Part shown: in pieces, positions 19,472-27,724 of the stretch
Position numbering within the stretch: position 1 is the stretch's first letter
Layout: each line of letters opens with the position of its first letter
Assembly: GCA_963665525.1 (NCBI GenBank)
Contig: OY762280.1
Coordinates: forward strand, 2,666,001-2,730,000
Length of the DNA stretch: 64,000 nucleotides
Origin: UBA12077 sp963665525
Lineage (GTDB): Bacteria > Bacteroidota > Bacteroidia > Bacteroidales > UBA12077
Reading direction: 5' to 3'
The notes under the pieces: model-generated
The model's input: the letters and a program-made list of their open reading frames with translations, nothing else
What the model was told of the DNA's origin: nothing
Databases searched by the model: none
Position numbers and translations under genes: made by a program

Positions 19472-19479
19472 CAAATTTA
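19472..19479 (-). promoter_or_regulatory. -7 promoter box of sodB
   Basis: On the minus strand this reads TAAATTTG, a perfect match to the Bacteroidota -7 consensus TAnnTTTG, 38 bp upstream of the sodB ATG. Confidence 0.6.
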
Positions 19480-19498
19480 GTAATTAAAATCTTAAATA

Positions 19499-19528
19499 AT
19501 AAAAAAAGCCGAGGTTACTAACCCCGGC
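19499..19528 (-). terminator. Rho-independent terminator of sodA
   Basis: Stem GCCGAGGTTA/TAACCCCGGC with one mismatch, followed on the minus strand by a T run. It lies downstream of sodA and upstream of the sodB promoter, so the two dismutases are independent transcripts. Confidence 0.75.
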
Positions 19529-19577
19529 CTTCGAAACCTAAATTACAATTAAACCTGCTCTTCTCTGAGCAAAACAA

Positions 19578-20174
19578 CTAAACCAAACGCTTAGCAACTT
19601 GATCCCAATCAATGACATTCCAGAAGGCATCTATATATTCTGGTCGCTTATTCTGATATTTTAAGTAATATGCATGTTCCCATACATCCAATCCTAAAAT
19701 TGGTGTTCCTTTAGTCTCTGCAATATCCATTAATGGATTATCCTGATTTGGGGTTGAGCTAACAACTAATTTATTGTCCTGTTGAACTAACCAGGCCCAT
19801 CCTGATCCAAACCTTGTTGCAGCAGCCTTATTGAATAAATCTTTAAAAGTTTCAAAAGATCCAAAATCTCTGTTGATAGCCTCTAATAATTCACCTTTAG
19901 GTTTTCCTCCTCCATTTGGAGACATGATCTCCCAAAATAATTTGTGATTATAGAACCCACCTCCATTATTTCTTACTGCAGCTGAATGTTTTGAAATATC
20001 TTTTAAAATATCTTCAATCGACATATTTTCTATTTCTGTGTCTTGAATTGCATTATTTAAATTATTGGTATAACCAGCATGATGTTTGGTATGATGAATC
20101 TCCATTGTTCGTGCATCAATACTAGGTTCTAATGCATTATAATCGTATGATAAATCTGGTAATTTAAAAGCCAT
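19578..20174 (-). CDS. sodA: Superoxide dismutase, Mn-type
   Basis: 198 residues, paralogue of the adjacent Fe-type enzyme. Ligand motifs: MEIHHTKHHAGYTNNLN, GGGFYNHKLFW, LDVWEHAYYLKYQNKRP. The diagnostic positions are those of Mn enzymes: Gly in RNNGGGFYNH and Gln in TPNQDNPLM. A 7-1-7 Fur-like palindrome lies 36-50 bp upstream of the ATG, suggesting derepression in iron limitation, when an iron-free dismutase is useful. Ends in its own terminator. Confidence 0.93.
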   Translation of the reverse strand: MAFKLPDLSYDYNALEPSIDARTMEIHHTKHHAGYTNNLNNAIQDTEIENMSIEDILKDISKHSAAVRNNGGGFYNHKLFWEIMSPNGGGKPKGELLEAINRDFGSFETFKDLFNKAAATRFGSGWAWLVQQDNKLVVSSTPNQDNPLMDIAETKGTPILGLDVWEHAYYLKYQNKRPEYIDAFWNVIDWDQVAKRLV

Positions 20175-20209
20175 AATTTTTTAATTTTTTATTTGTTAAA
20201 CTTTTCTAT

Positions 20210-20224
20210 TTAGAATGATTCTAA
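20210..20224. promoter_or_regulatory. Fur-family operator-like palindrome upstream of sodA
   Basis: TTAGAAT-G-ATTCTAA is a perfect 7-1-7 inverted repeat, the architecture of Fur/PerR boxes (PerR box TTATAATnATTATAA). It is 36-50 bp before the sodA start and is not found before sodB. Function is inference. Confidence 0.55.
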
Positions 20225-20306
20225 TTTATTTTACTTTATAACAAAGAACTTTTGTAATTGTTTACCAGTTTTGAAAAAATTACTTTCGCATATAAAATAA
20301 TTTATC

Positions 20307-21605
20307 TTGAACCGGAAAATTTTAAATATTGCCATACCTAATATTATAAGTAACATTACAATCCCATTGCTTGGTATTGTTGATTTAGCTTTGGTTGGCC
20401 ATCTTGAATCGGAAGTGTATATTGGGGCCATTGCAATAGGTAGTATGATCTTTAATTTTATTTATTGGGGATTTAGTTTTTTACGAATGGGGACCAGTGG
20501 ATTTGCAGCTCAATCGTATGGACAGAAGAATTTCAAAGAAAGTTTTTATATTCTTTACCGGGCTCTTTTTGTTGGTTTAATTGGTTCTATCTTTTTATTA
20601 ATCATTCAAAAACCTATCGATATATTAAGCTTCTTTATGATTAATGGAAGTGATGATGTTGAATTTTATGCACGTCAATATTTTTATATTCGAATCTGGG
20701 CTGCTCCTGCAACCATAGCGATTTACTCTATGTCAGGCTGGTTTATTGGTATGCAAAATGCTAAAGTACCCATGATTATTGCCATCATAATTAATGTTTT
20801 AAATATAGCTTTCAATATTATTTTTGTGAAGGTTCTCGGAATGAAATCGGACGGAGTTGCTTTAGGGACAGTTCTAGCGCAATATTCAGGTCTTATAACG
20901 GGACTTTTATTTTTATCTAAACATAAAAAAAGATTAAAATTATACTTTAATAAAAAGGAAATCCTACAAACTAAGGCTTTAAAAAGATTCTTTAAGGTTA
21001 ATAAAGATATCTTTATTCGAACCATGAGTTTGGTATTTGCACTATCGTTTTTTACAGCTAAATCGGCTAAATCGGGAGATACATTACTTGCAGTTAATAC
21101 TTTACTGCTTCAGTTTTTTACAATTTATGCCTATATAACTGATGGATTTGCATATGCAGGCGAAGCATTATCGGGAAAATATTTTGGAGCAAAAGATAAG
21201 ATCAATTTAAAAAAAGTTACTCGTTATTTATTTTATTGGGGTCTTTTAATGGCTGGCATTTTTACAATAGCTTATTATTTGGGGAATAACGCTTTATTAA
21301 GAATATTTACCGATAACGAAAGTGTAATCAATAATATTCAACCATTCTTAATTTGGGTTTACCTCATTCCGGTATTAACTTTTGGAGCTTTTATCTGGGA
21401 TGGAATTTTTATTGGAGTAACAGCATCTGCCAGCATGCGAAATGCAATGCTTTTTTCCACATTTATCGTGTTTATTCCTGCATATTATTTACTCCATCAT
21501 TATTTCAATAATCATGGCCTATGGGCAGCTTTTATGTTATTTATGATAGCACGGTTCATCACATTAACTTTAGCAGCTCCAAAATCAATATTTCAAAAAA
21601 TCTGA
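20307..21605 (+). CDS. MATE family efflux transporter
   Basis: 432 residues, about twelve hydrophobic segments, N-terminal ALIPN-like IAIPNIISNITIPLLGIVDLALVGHL typical of the MATE/DinF branch. Likely exports cationic drugs or metabolites using Na+ or H+. The start is a TTG: an in-frame TAA lies 9 bp upstream and the next in-frame ATG would delete the first transmembrane helix. A DUF1858 gene follows 44 bp downstream on the same strand. Confidence 0.9.
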   Translation: MNRKILNIAIPNIISNITIPLLGIVDLALVGHLESEVYIGAIAIGSMIFNFIYWGFSFLRMGTSGFAAQSYGQKNFKESFYILYRALFVGLIGSIFLLIIQKPIDILSFFMINGSDDVEFYARQYFYIRIWAAPATIAIYSMSGWFIGMQNAKVPMIIAIIINVLNIAFNIIFVKVLGMKSDGVALGTVLAQYSGLITGLLFLSKHKKRLKLYFNKKEILQTKALKRFFKVNKDIFIRTMSLVFALSFFTAKSAKSGDTLLAVNTLLLQFFTIYAYITDGFAYAGEALSGKYFGAKDKINLKKVTRYLFYWGLLMAGIFTIAYYLGNNALLRIFTDNESVINNIQPFLIWVYLIPVLTFGAFIWDGIFIGVTASASMRNAMLFSTFIVFIPAYYLLHHYFNNHGLWAAFMLFMIARFITLTLAAPKSIFQKI

Positions 21606-21649
21606 ACCAAATTATTTCCGATTTGTTATCACAAACAAAAACAAAAAAA

Positions 21650-21850
21650 ATGATAACGAAAGATATTACCATAGAAGAATTAATAGAAGAAATTCCCGCA
21701 TCGGTAAGATATTTATCTGAAAAAGGAATAAAATGCATTGCTTGCGGTGAGCCTATTTGGGGAAGCCTTGAAGATGCTGCAAAAGAAAAGGGATTCTCTG
21801 ATGAGGAAATAAATGGAATAGTTCAAGAACTTGAAATTATAAAGCAATAA
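21650..21850 (+). CDS. DUF1858 domain protein
   Basis: 66 residues. ITKDITIEELIEEIPASVRYLSEKGIKCIACGEPIWGSLEDAAKEKG is the DUF1858 signature, with a CxxC (CIAC). These small helical proteins are common in anaerobes; their function is not known, though the fold occurs beside hybrid-cluster and metal-related proteins. The ATG at 21650 is chosen because the domain starts there; an in-frame upstream extension would overlap the MATE gene. Confidence 0.8.
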   Translation: MITKDITIEELIEEIPASVRYLSEKGIKCIACGEPIWGSLEDAAKEKGFSDEEINGIVQELEIIKQ

Positions 21851-21858
21851 GAGTTTAT

Positions 21859-21928
21859 TGTCATTCCCAACTTGATTGGGAATCTATCAACCACAAAAAA
21901 AGATTCCGGCTCTACGGCCGGAATGACA
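21859..21928. repeat. Interspersed paired hairpin, family C, copy 1
   Basis: TGTCATTCC ... GGAATGACA frame enclosing two hairpins: ATTCCCA/TGGGAAT around ACTTGAT-type loop, and ATTCCGGC/GCCGGAAT around TCTACG. Located between DUF1858 and hldD. Confidence 0.85.
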
Positions 21929-21937
21929 TTTATAATT

Positions 21938-22903
21938 TTAATTGTATTTATGCCCTATTAAATAATTCTTAACATAATCCTCCACTCCATCTTCTAAACT
22001 GGTAAATGGTTTATCGTAACCTATTGATCGGAGCTTATTCATATTTGCCTCGGTAAAATACTGGTACTTATCGCGAATATCCATTGGAGTGTCAATAAAT
22101 TCAATGTTCTCTTCTACATCCATTCCTTTAAATGTATTCTTCGTTAAATCAAGGAAAGTTCTTCCTTTTCCTGTTCCGATATTATATAAGCCAGAGTCTT
22201 TTCTATGATTCATTAAGAAAAACATGATATCACTTAAATCTTTTACATAAACAAAATCTCGAGTTTGTCCTCCATCAGGAAAATCAGGATGATGAGATTT
22301 AAATAATTTCATTTTACCTGTTTCGCTAATTTGATTAAATGCATGTAGTACAACCGATGCCATTCTACCTTTATGATATTCATTTGGGCCATAAACATTA
22401 AAATACTTTAATCCTGCCCAAAAATATGGTTGCTTCTCTTGTTTTAAAGCCCACTTATCGAAATCATTTTTTGATTCACCATATAAATTAAGAGGTTTTA
22501 ATTTTTCTACAATTTCATGATTATCGTCATAACCAAACTCTCCTAATCCATAGGTTGCTGCCGATGATGCATAAACCAAAGGTAAACCATACTCAACACA
22601 TTTATTCCAAACTGCTTTGGTATAATCTAAATTCAGTTCATCATAAACTTCTTTGGGGAATCCAGTAGTAGCAGATCGCGCACCAATATGAAATACAAAT
22701 TGAATAAATCGCTGATTAGCATCCATCCATGCTATTAAATCGCTCCGATGTACTTTCTGCGAAAATTCTTTTCCTTCTAGATTTTTATTTTTTTCAGCAT
22801 GCGAAAAATCATCGACAACTACGATATCTTTAAATCCTTCGCTATTTAATTTACTTACCATATTGCTGCCAATAAAACCTGCAGCACCTGTAACTACTAT
22901 CAT
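21938..22903 (-). CDS. hldD: ADP-L-glycero-D-manno-heptose 6-epimerase
   Basis: About 321 residues, short-chain dehydrogenase fold. MIVVTGAAGFIGSN at the N-terminus binds NADP; the catalytic YGESK (about 170) with preceding ASSAATYG Ser region are the SDR active site. LNLYG, FNVYGPNEYHKGRMASV and the FPDGGQTRDFVYVKD motif match HldD/RfaD, which makes the heptose precursor of lipopolysaccharide core. The ATG at 22903 is used because an upstream extension would begin with TTG and lies outside the conserved fold. Confidence 0.88.
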   Translation of the reverse strand: MIVVTGAAGFIGSNMVSKLNSEGFKDIVVVDDFSHAEKNKNLEGKEFSQKVHRSDLIAWMDANQRFIQFVFHIGARSATTGFPKEVYDELNLDYTKAVWNKCVEYGLPLVYASSAATYGLGEFGYDDNHEIVEKLKPLNLYGESKNDFDKWALKQEKQPYFWAGLKYFNVYGPNEYHKGRMASVVLHAFNQISETGKMKLFKSHHPDFPDGGQTRDFVYVKDLSDIMFFLMNHRKDSGLYNIGTGKGRTFLDLTKNTFKGMDVEENIEFIDTPMDIRDKYQYFTEANMNKLRSIGYDKPFTSLEDGVEDYVKNYLIGHKYN

Positions 22904-22934
22904 ATCTTTATTTTTGAATTTAAACAAGAGTTTG

Positions 22935-23768
22935 CTAAGTTAAGAAAATTTGCTCATTCATTTTAGGCAAAACGCCCAAAGAAATTGCTCGTTCATATAA
23001 ATACTCAATTGCTTTGCGGCCATCTTTCCCCAAATCTTTGGTAAAATCATTTACATATAATTCAATATGTTTATACATAACCTCTTCTTGCATTTCCTGT
23101 GCATATTGTTTTATATATGGATAAGCCGATTTTGGATTCTCAAAAGCAAATTCTACACTTCGCTTTAATACGCGATTAATTTTTAGTTGCAGATCATGAC
23201 TCAAATTTCTATTTACAACTATACCACCTAAAGGAATTGGTAAGCCTGTTTGATCTTCCCAGTATTCACCAAGATCAACGATCTTTTTTAATCCTTTTTT
23301 TTCGTAAGTAAAACGATTTTCGTGAATGATTAAACCTGCATCTACCTCATTGCTTAATACTGCTTCTTCTATATCAGAAAATAAGTACTCCTTCTTATTT
23401 TTTGCATTTGGATAGGCAATACTTAACAACAAATTGGCAGTCGTATTTAATCCCGGAATAGCTATTCTTACATCGTTCACTTCATCAGGGTAAATTTTAT
23501 GTTTACTTATTAATAATGGTCCATTTTTATATCCCAAGGCACTTCCTGCATCAAGAATCAAATAATTATTGATTATTTTGGTATATGCATGATAGCTTAT
23601 TTTTGTAACATCTAACTCATTATGAATAGCTTTTTGATTTAGCTCTTCAACATCGCCTAAAATAAGCTCAAACTCCAAATCCTCCGTATCAATTTTATGA
23701 TGTACCATGGCATCGAAAATAAATGTATCGTTCGGACAAGTTGAAAAACCAAGTGATATCTTTTGCAT
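22935..23768 (-). CDS. mqnD: 1,4-dihydroxy-6-naphthoate synthase
   Basis: 277 residues, periplasmic-binding-protein-like fold without signal peptide. LGFSTCPNDTFIFDA, the TKISYHA and the GPLLISK, and GLPIPLGGIVVNR stretches are diagnostic for MqnD, which releases the naphthoate unit in the futalosine route to menaquinone. The neighbouring mqnB supports this. The ATG at 23768 is chosen over a longer frame because the family starts with this STCPNDT strand. Confidence 0.92.
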   Translation of the reverse strand: MQKISLGFSTCPNDTFIFDAMVHHKIDTEDLEFELILGDVEELNQKAIHNELDVTKISYHAYTKIINNYLILDAGSALGYKNGPLLISKHKIYPDEVNDVRIAIPGLNTTANLLLSIAYPNAKNKKEYLFSDIEEAVLSNEVDAGLIIHENRFTYEKKGLKKIVDLGEYWEDQTGLPIPLGGIVVNRNLSHDLQLKINRVLKRSVEFAFENPKSAYPYIKQYAQEMQEEVMYKHIELYVNDFTKDLGKDGRKAIEYLYERAISLGVLPKMNEQIFLT

Positions 23769-23811
23769 TTTATTTTTAATTACTATTAGGTTAATTCTTA
23801 TTTCTTTCTTC

Positions 23812-23922
23812 CACGCAAAGACCACAAAACTATTCGCAAAAGACGCAAAGGATAAAATATTAAGTATTAATAGTTAAAAACTTTGCGGTTTTTGCGAAAC
23901 TAACCTTAGCGTACTTTGCGTG
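23812..23922. repeat. Interspersed inverted repeat, family D (CGCAAAG type)
   Basis: CACGCAAAG at one end and CTTTGCGTG at the other, with internal CGCAAAAGACGCAAAG and the inverted CTTTGCGGTTTTTGCG around an AT-rich centre. It separates mqnD from mqnB. Short CGCAAAG-type interspersed repeats are familiar in Bacteroidota genomes; only one copy is in this window. Confidence 0.75.
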
Positions 23923-23958
23923 AGCTTTTGTTGTTGAATACGCTACTCATATTATTTT

Positions 23959-24609
23959 TTATTGTTCTTTTTGTAAAACACTAATAATATCAAATAGTTC
24001 TCTATTTAGATTTTTTATAGCTAACGGAATATTCCACTTTGCAGTATCGCGTTCTTCAACATAATTTGAAATGGAACGTATTTGCATAAACTTGACTCCC
24101 TCTTGCAAACAAACATAAAAAAATGATGCTCCTTCCATGGTCTCAATATCTGCATTAAATTTTTTTTGAAATAATTCTATACTTTTTTTACACCCATGTG
24201 TCGTATTGACTGTTATTGCAGATGCTTTATGAATATCTAACTTAAATTCATAAGGGTTTAATAATTGCCCATTTGTAAAAGGAAACTGATCTTTTTTAAT
24301 GAATCCTTTCTCAAACATCGTAAAGTATTCTGTTTTATCTTCTACCCCCAAATCGGCAAACTCGTCAGAATGAACAAAAACCACATCTCCAATATTCATA
24401 TTAGCATTAAAAGAACCTGCAATGCCAGCATTGATGATGATATCGTAATCTTGTTCCGAAATTTTTCGTAACAAAGAATAAGTTGTAAACACTGAACCAA
24501 TCCCTGTAACCAGGAAATCAAGCTCTTGATTTAACACTTTTGTTGATTCAATTTCTTTTTTTATCTGAAAAATTTCTTTTTCTGTGGCAGAAACAACTAA
24601 TATCTTCAT
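23959..24609 (-). CDS. mqnB: Futalosine hydrolase
   Basis: 216 residues of nucleoside phosphorylase-like fold: VVSATEKE at the start, VTGIGSVFTTYSL, INAGIAGSF and the METMEGA-like IETMEGASF (about 165) with a catalytic Asp/Glu region. Hydrolyses futalosine to hypoxanthine and dehypoxanthinyl futalosine in menaquinone synthesis. MTA/SAH nucleosidase was considered, but the location beside mqnD and the NVGD/DLG sequence pattern favour MqnB. Confidence 0.85.
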   Translation of the reverse strand: MKILVVSATEKEIFQIKKEIESTKVLNQELDFLVTGIGSVFTTYSLLRKISEQDYDIIINAGIAGSFNANMNIGDVVFVHSDEFADLGVEDKTEYFTMFEKGFIKKDQFPFTNGQLLNPYEFKLDIHKASAITVNTTHGCKKSIELFQKKFNADIETMEGASFFYVCLQEGVKFMQIRSISNYVEERDTAKWNIPLAIKNLNRELFDIISVLQKEQ

Positions 24610-24709
24610 GTTAATTAGTACTTTTGTAAACTCAAAGATATTGTATTTATATCAAAATTGTTGTTTATTTATACACACAATTAAATATCAATAACTTAAA
24701 TATATTTTT

Positions 24710-25123
24710 ATGGTTTTTGTAACCCGAAGAGAACGTTTTAGTGCTGCACATAAATTATTTCGAGAAGAATGGAGTGAAGACAAAAATCTTGAAATTTTCG
24801 ATAAGTGCTCTTATCCAAACTGGCACGGACATAACTACGTCTTATACGTAACAGTAAAAGGTGAGTTAAACCCTGAAACCGGATTTGTAGTCAATATAAA
24901 GCGATTAAGTAAGATCATAAAAGAACATGTTATTTCGAAACTCGACCATAAAAATTTGAATATAGATGTAGATTTTCTAAAAGGTAAAATAGCTTCAACA
25001 GAAAATCTTGCCATTGGTATTTGGGAGCAATTAAACCCAATTATAAATTCTTTGGGAATTGAATTGCATTGCGTAAAGATTGAAGAGACTGAAAATAATT
25101 ATGTAGAATATTTTGGAAATTAA
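24710..25123 (+). CDS. queD: 6-carboxytetrahydropterin/6-pyruvoyltetrahydropterin synthase family
   Basis: 137 residues, T-fold. Zinc ligands in FSAAHKL and WHGHNY, catalytic Cys in FDKCSYPNWHGH and C-terminal CVKIEETENNYVEY (Glu that binds the pterin) are visible. QueD converts dihydroneopterin triphosphate to 6-carboxytetrahydropterin for queuosine. folE, which makes that substrate, follows after 6 bp, so the two form an operon. Confidence 0.85.
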   Translation: MVFVTRRERFSAAHKLFREEWSEDKNLEIFDKCSYPNWHGHNYVLYVTVKGELNPETGFVVNIKRLSKIIKEHVISKLDHKNLNIDVDFLKGKIASTENLAIGIWEQLNPIINSLGIELHCVKIEETENNYVEYFGN

Positions 25124-25129
25124 ATAATT

Positions 25130-25768
25130 ATGGAAATAGTAAATAACGGAGTTAAAACATTTGATGATATTGGATATGCCAGAATTGATAGATGGGACGA
25201 TGAGAAAACTGCAAAACTTGCTGAACATTATAAAGCAATCCTAGATCTTATAGGTGAAGATGTTAACAGAGAAGGTTTAATTGACACTCCAGTACGTGTA
25301 GCTAAAGCAATTCAATTTTTAACAAAAGGTTATGGCATTGAGCCCAAAGATATCCTTAAATCGGCCATCTTTAAGGAAGATTATAAACAAATGGTGATTG
25401 TAAAAGACATTGAATTATATTCCATGTGTGAACATCATATGATTCCTTTTTATGGGAAAGCTCATGTTGCTTATATTCCAAATCAATATATTACCGGATT
25501 AAGCAAAATTGCTCATGTTGTTGAAGCTTATGCTCGCCGCTTACAGGTGCAAGAACGTTTAACCATGCAGATTAGAGATTGTATCCAGGATACTTTAGAT
25601 CCTATGGGTGTAGCTGTTGTTATTGAGGCAGGGCATATGTGTATGCAAATGCGTGGAGTACAGAAACAAAACTCTGTAACAACCACATCTGCATTTACTG
25701 GAGCTTTTCTACGAGATACTAAAACTCGAGAAGAATTCATTCACTTGATTGGTTCAAAACTCAGCTAA
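25130..25768 (+). CDS. folE: GTP cyclohydrolase I
   Basis: 212 residues. Zinc and active-site motifs YSMCEHHMIPFYGKAHVAYIP, GLSKIAHVVEAYARRLQVQERLT and CMQMRGVQKQNS are intact. Converts GTP to 7,8-dihydroneopterin triphosphate, the entry to folate and, via the adjacent queD, to queuosine. Ends in a terminator. Confidence 0.95.
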   Translation: MEIVNNGVKTFDDIGYARIDRWDDEKTAKLAEHYKAILDLIGEDVNREGLIDTPVRVAKAIQFLTKGYGIEPKDILKSAIFKEDYKQMVIVKDIELYSMCEHHMIPFYGKAHVAYIPNQYITGLSKIAHVVEAYARRLQVQERLTMQIRDCIQDTLDPMGVAVVIEAGHMCMQMRGVQKQNSVTTTSAFTGAFLRDTKTREEFIHLIGSKLS

Positions 25769-25789
25769 TAATTAAGCCGATATATATTT

Positions 25790-25828
25790 AAATACCATTT
25801 ATTTCTTTTGACTTGTAAATGGTATTTT
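25790..25828 (+). terminator. Terminator of the queD-folE operon
   Basis: Stem AAATACCATTTA / TAAATGGTATTT with a 14-nt loop, followed by TTCTT. Lies 22 bp after the folE stop. Confidence 0.7.
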
Positions 25829-25830
25829 CT

Positions 25831-25838
25831 TATTTTTG
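25831..25838 (+). promoter_or_regulatory. -7 promoter box of fabD
   Basis: TATTTTTG, a perfect TAnnTTTG match, 57 bp upstream of the fabD ATG and directly after the folE terminator. Confidence 0.55.
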
Positions 25839-25894
25839 ACCGCTGTTACAATAATTTCAAAATAAGAAATTAAATATTAACCAAAATTAATTTT

Positions 25895-26767
25895 ATGAAA
25901 GCATACGTATTCCCTGGTCAGGGAGCACAATTTGTTGGAATGGGTAAAGATCTTTATGATAATTATCCTGTTGCAAAAGAAATGTTCGAAAAAGCAAATG
26001 AAATATTAGGTTTTAGAATTACCGACTTAATGTTCGAAGGTACTGAAGATGACCTTAAACAAACTAAGGTTACTCAACCTGCTATTTTCTTACATTCAGT
26101 AATCTTGGCTAAAACTTTAGAAGATTTTAACCCAGAAATGGTTGCCGGACACTCTCTAGGAGAATTTTCTGCATTAGTTGCTAACGGTGCATTATCATTC
26201 GAAGATGGATTAAGTCTTGTTTATAAGCGTGCTCTTGCAATGCAAAAAGCTTGTGAAATTGAGCAATCAACTATGGCTGCTATTATTGGATTAGAAGATC
26301 ATGTAGTTGAAGATGTTTGTAACGCAATTGATGAAGTAGTTGTTCCTGCTAATTATAACTGTCCTGGACAATTAGTTATATCCGGATCAATGAAAGGGAT
26401 TGAAGTAGCTTGCGAAAAATTAACTGAAGCTGGAGCAAAACGTGCTTTACCTTTAAAAGTTGGTGGCGCATTCCATTCTCCATTAATGGAACCTGCAAGA
26501 GTTGAATTAGCTGAAGCAATTAATTCAACAAACTTTAGTACTCCTGTTTGTCCAGTTTATCAGAATGTTGATGCAAAACCTTATACTGATGCTGCTGAAA
26601 TTAAAGAAAACTTAATTAAGCAGTTAACTTCACCTGTAAAGTGGACATACATCATGCAAAATATGATTGCTGATGGTATGACTTCATATACTGAAGTTGG
26701 CCCAGGAACAGTATTACAAGGATTACTAAAAAAAGTAGATAGAAAAATGCCAGCACAAAGCGCATAA
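25895..26767 (+). CDS. fabD: Malonyl-CoA:ACP transacylase
   Basis: 290 residues. FPGQGAQFVGMGKDLY at the N-terminus, the nucleophile GHSLGEFSALVA (Ser about 86), the QxxxL/MAAIIGL region and the catalytic His in GGAFHSPLMEPA (about 197) are all present. Loads malonyl groups onto acyl carrier protein for fatty acid synthesis. Monocistronic by its own -7 box and following repeat. Confidence 0.95.
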   Translation: MKAYVFPGQGAQFVGMGKDLYDNYPVAKEMFEKANEILGFRITDLMFEGTEDDLKQTKVTQPAIFLHSVILAKTLEDFNPEMVAGHSLGEFSALVANGALSFEDGLSLVYKRALAMQKACEIEQSTMAAIIGLEDHVVEDVCNAIDEVVVPANYNCPGQLVISGSMKGIEVACEKLTEAGAKRALPLKVGGAFHSPLMEPARVELAEAINSTNFSTPVCPVYQNVDAKPYTDAAEIKENLIKQLTSPVKWTYIMQNMIADGMTSYTEVGPGTVLQGLLKKVDRKMPAQSA

Positions 26768-26775
26768 AAAATATC

Positions 26776-26860
26776 ATGTCATACTTCGACAAGCTCAGTA
26801 TGACAGATAATATAACAAATAAAGTTGTCATGCTGAGTTTATCGAAGCATAGACAACTTT
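26776..26860. repeat. Interspersed paired hairpin, family B, copy 2
   Basis: Two inverted units: TCATACT/AGTATGA around TCGACAAGCTC, and AAAGTTGTCATGCT/AGCATaGACAACTTT around the inverse loop. Between fabD and the convergent OsmC gene; it may serve as a terminator for both. Confidence 0.85.
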
Positions 26861-26868
26861 TATTTTAT

Positions 26869-27282
26869 CTAAAACTTTATCGAGACACTTTGTTTTGTTT
26901 CATCATGTAAACTTAATGGAACCGGCGACACTTTTACTAAGGCTTGAAGAATTTTCTTTTGCTTGTCGCTTAGATCACACATGGTAAAATCATATTCTAT
27001 TTTTACCTCAGCGACTCGCCTGGGATCTGCTGACATAATTTTCCATGTTTTGGCAGTTGCTCCATCAATACTAAAACCTGCAGCTTCAGCTTTTATTCCC
27101 ATAATAGTAAAAATGCAACTTGCCAGCGAAGTAGCTAATAAATCAGTAGGCGAAAAAGTTTCTCCTTTACCATGATTATCGGTTGGTGCATCAGTAATTA
27201 GCTTGTTTCCAGACTGAACATGAATAGCCTCAGTTCTTAACTGACCTGTATACACTGTACGAATAGTCTCTATTTTTTCCAT
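26869..27282 (-). CDS. OsmC family protein
   Basis: 137 residues with the OsmC fold: GETFSPTDLLATSLASCIFTIMGIKAEAAGF, where the Cys in ASC is the peroxidatic position. The second Cys of the family is at FTMCDLS rather than in the standard place, so peroxidase activity is likely but not certain. Predicted thiol-dependent hydroperoxide reductase in the cytoplasm. Confidence 0.85.
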   Translation of the reverse strand: MEKIETIRTVYTGQLRTEAIHVQSGNKLITDAPTDNHGKGETFSPTDLLATSLASCIFTIMGIKAEAAGFSIDGATAKTWKIMSADPRRVAEVKIEYDFTMCDLSDKQKKILQALVKVSPVPLSLHDETKQSVSIKF

Positions 27283-27356
27283 AAAATCTTAATTTAATGT
27301 ATTGCATTAAACAAAGATATAGAAATAAAGTTCTGAATTGATAAACTTATTGATTT

Positions 27357-27590
27357 CTAAGAATGTCCGCAGCTTGCACAAGCTGAATCTGCACTCGCCT
27401 TTCCGTCAATATCTCTTCGACATTTAATCTCTTCGCCCCTGGCACATTTTAGTCCCTTTTTACGCAGTTCCTTATTGCCACCAACGGAAGAGTTTGGAAA
27501 TTTCTTTTTTCTAAAAAAAACATTAAATCCCATGGCTAGAATTGCAATTGCAAGTATCGCTAAAACTAAAAGAAGTAATTCTATAAACAT
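27357..27590 (-). CDS. Small single-pass membrane protein with C-terminal Cys-rich tail
   Basis: 77 residues: one N-terminal transmembrane helix (about 3-26), FFRKKKFPNSS positive stop-transfer region, then a tail with CARGEEIKC and CASCGHS. Similar short 'membrane or secreted' proteins occur in many Bacteroidota; function unknown. The four tail cysteines could bind a metal. It lies upstream of the OsmC gene on the same strand, 74 bp away. Confidence 0.7.
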   Translation of the reverse strand: MFIELLLLVLAILAIAILAMGFNVFFRKKKFPNSSVGGNKELRKKGLKCARGEEIKCRRDIDGKASADSACASCGHS

Positions 27591-27724
27591 TAATCTGACT
27601 TTGTTGTTATATCATTCGAATGCAAAGATAAATATTAAATTTTTCATTTAACAATCTAAATCTTTACATTTTTAAATATGATTAATAAATAATTATCAAT
27701 GATATAGATAAATTTCAATCTGTT

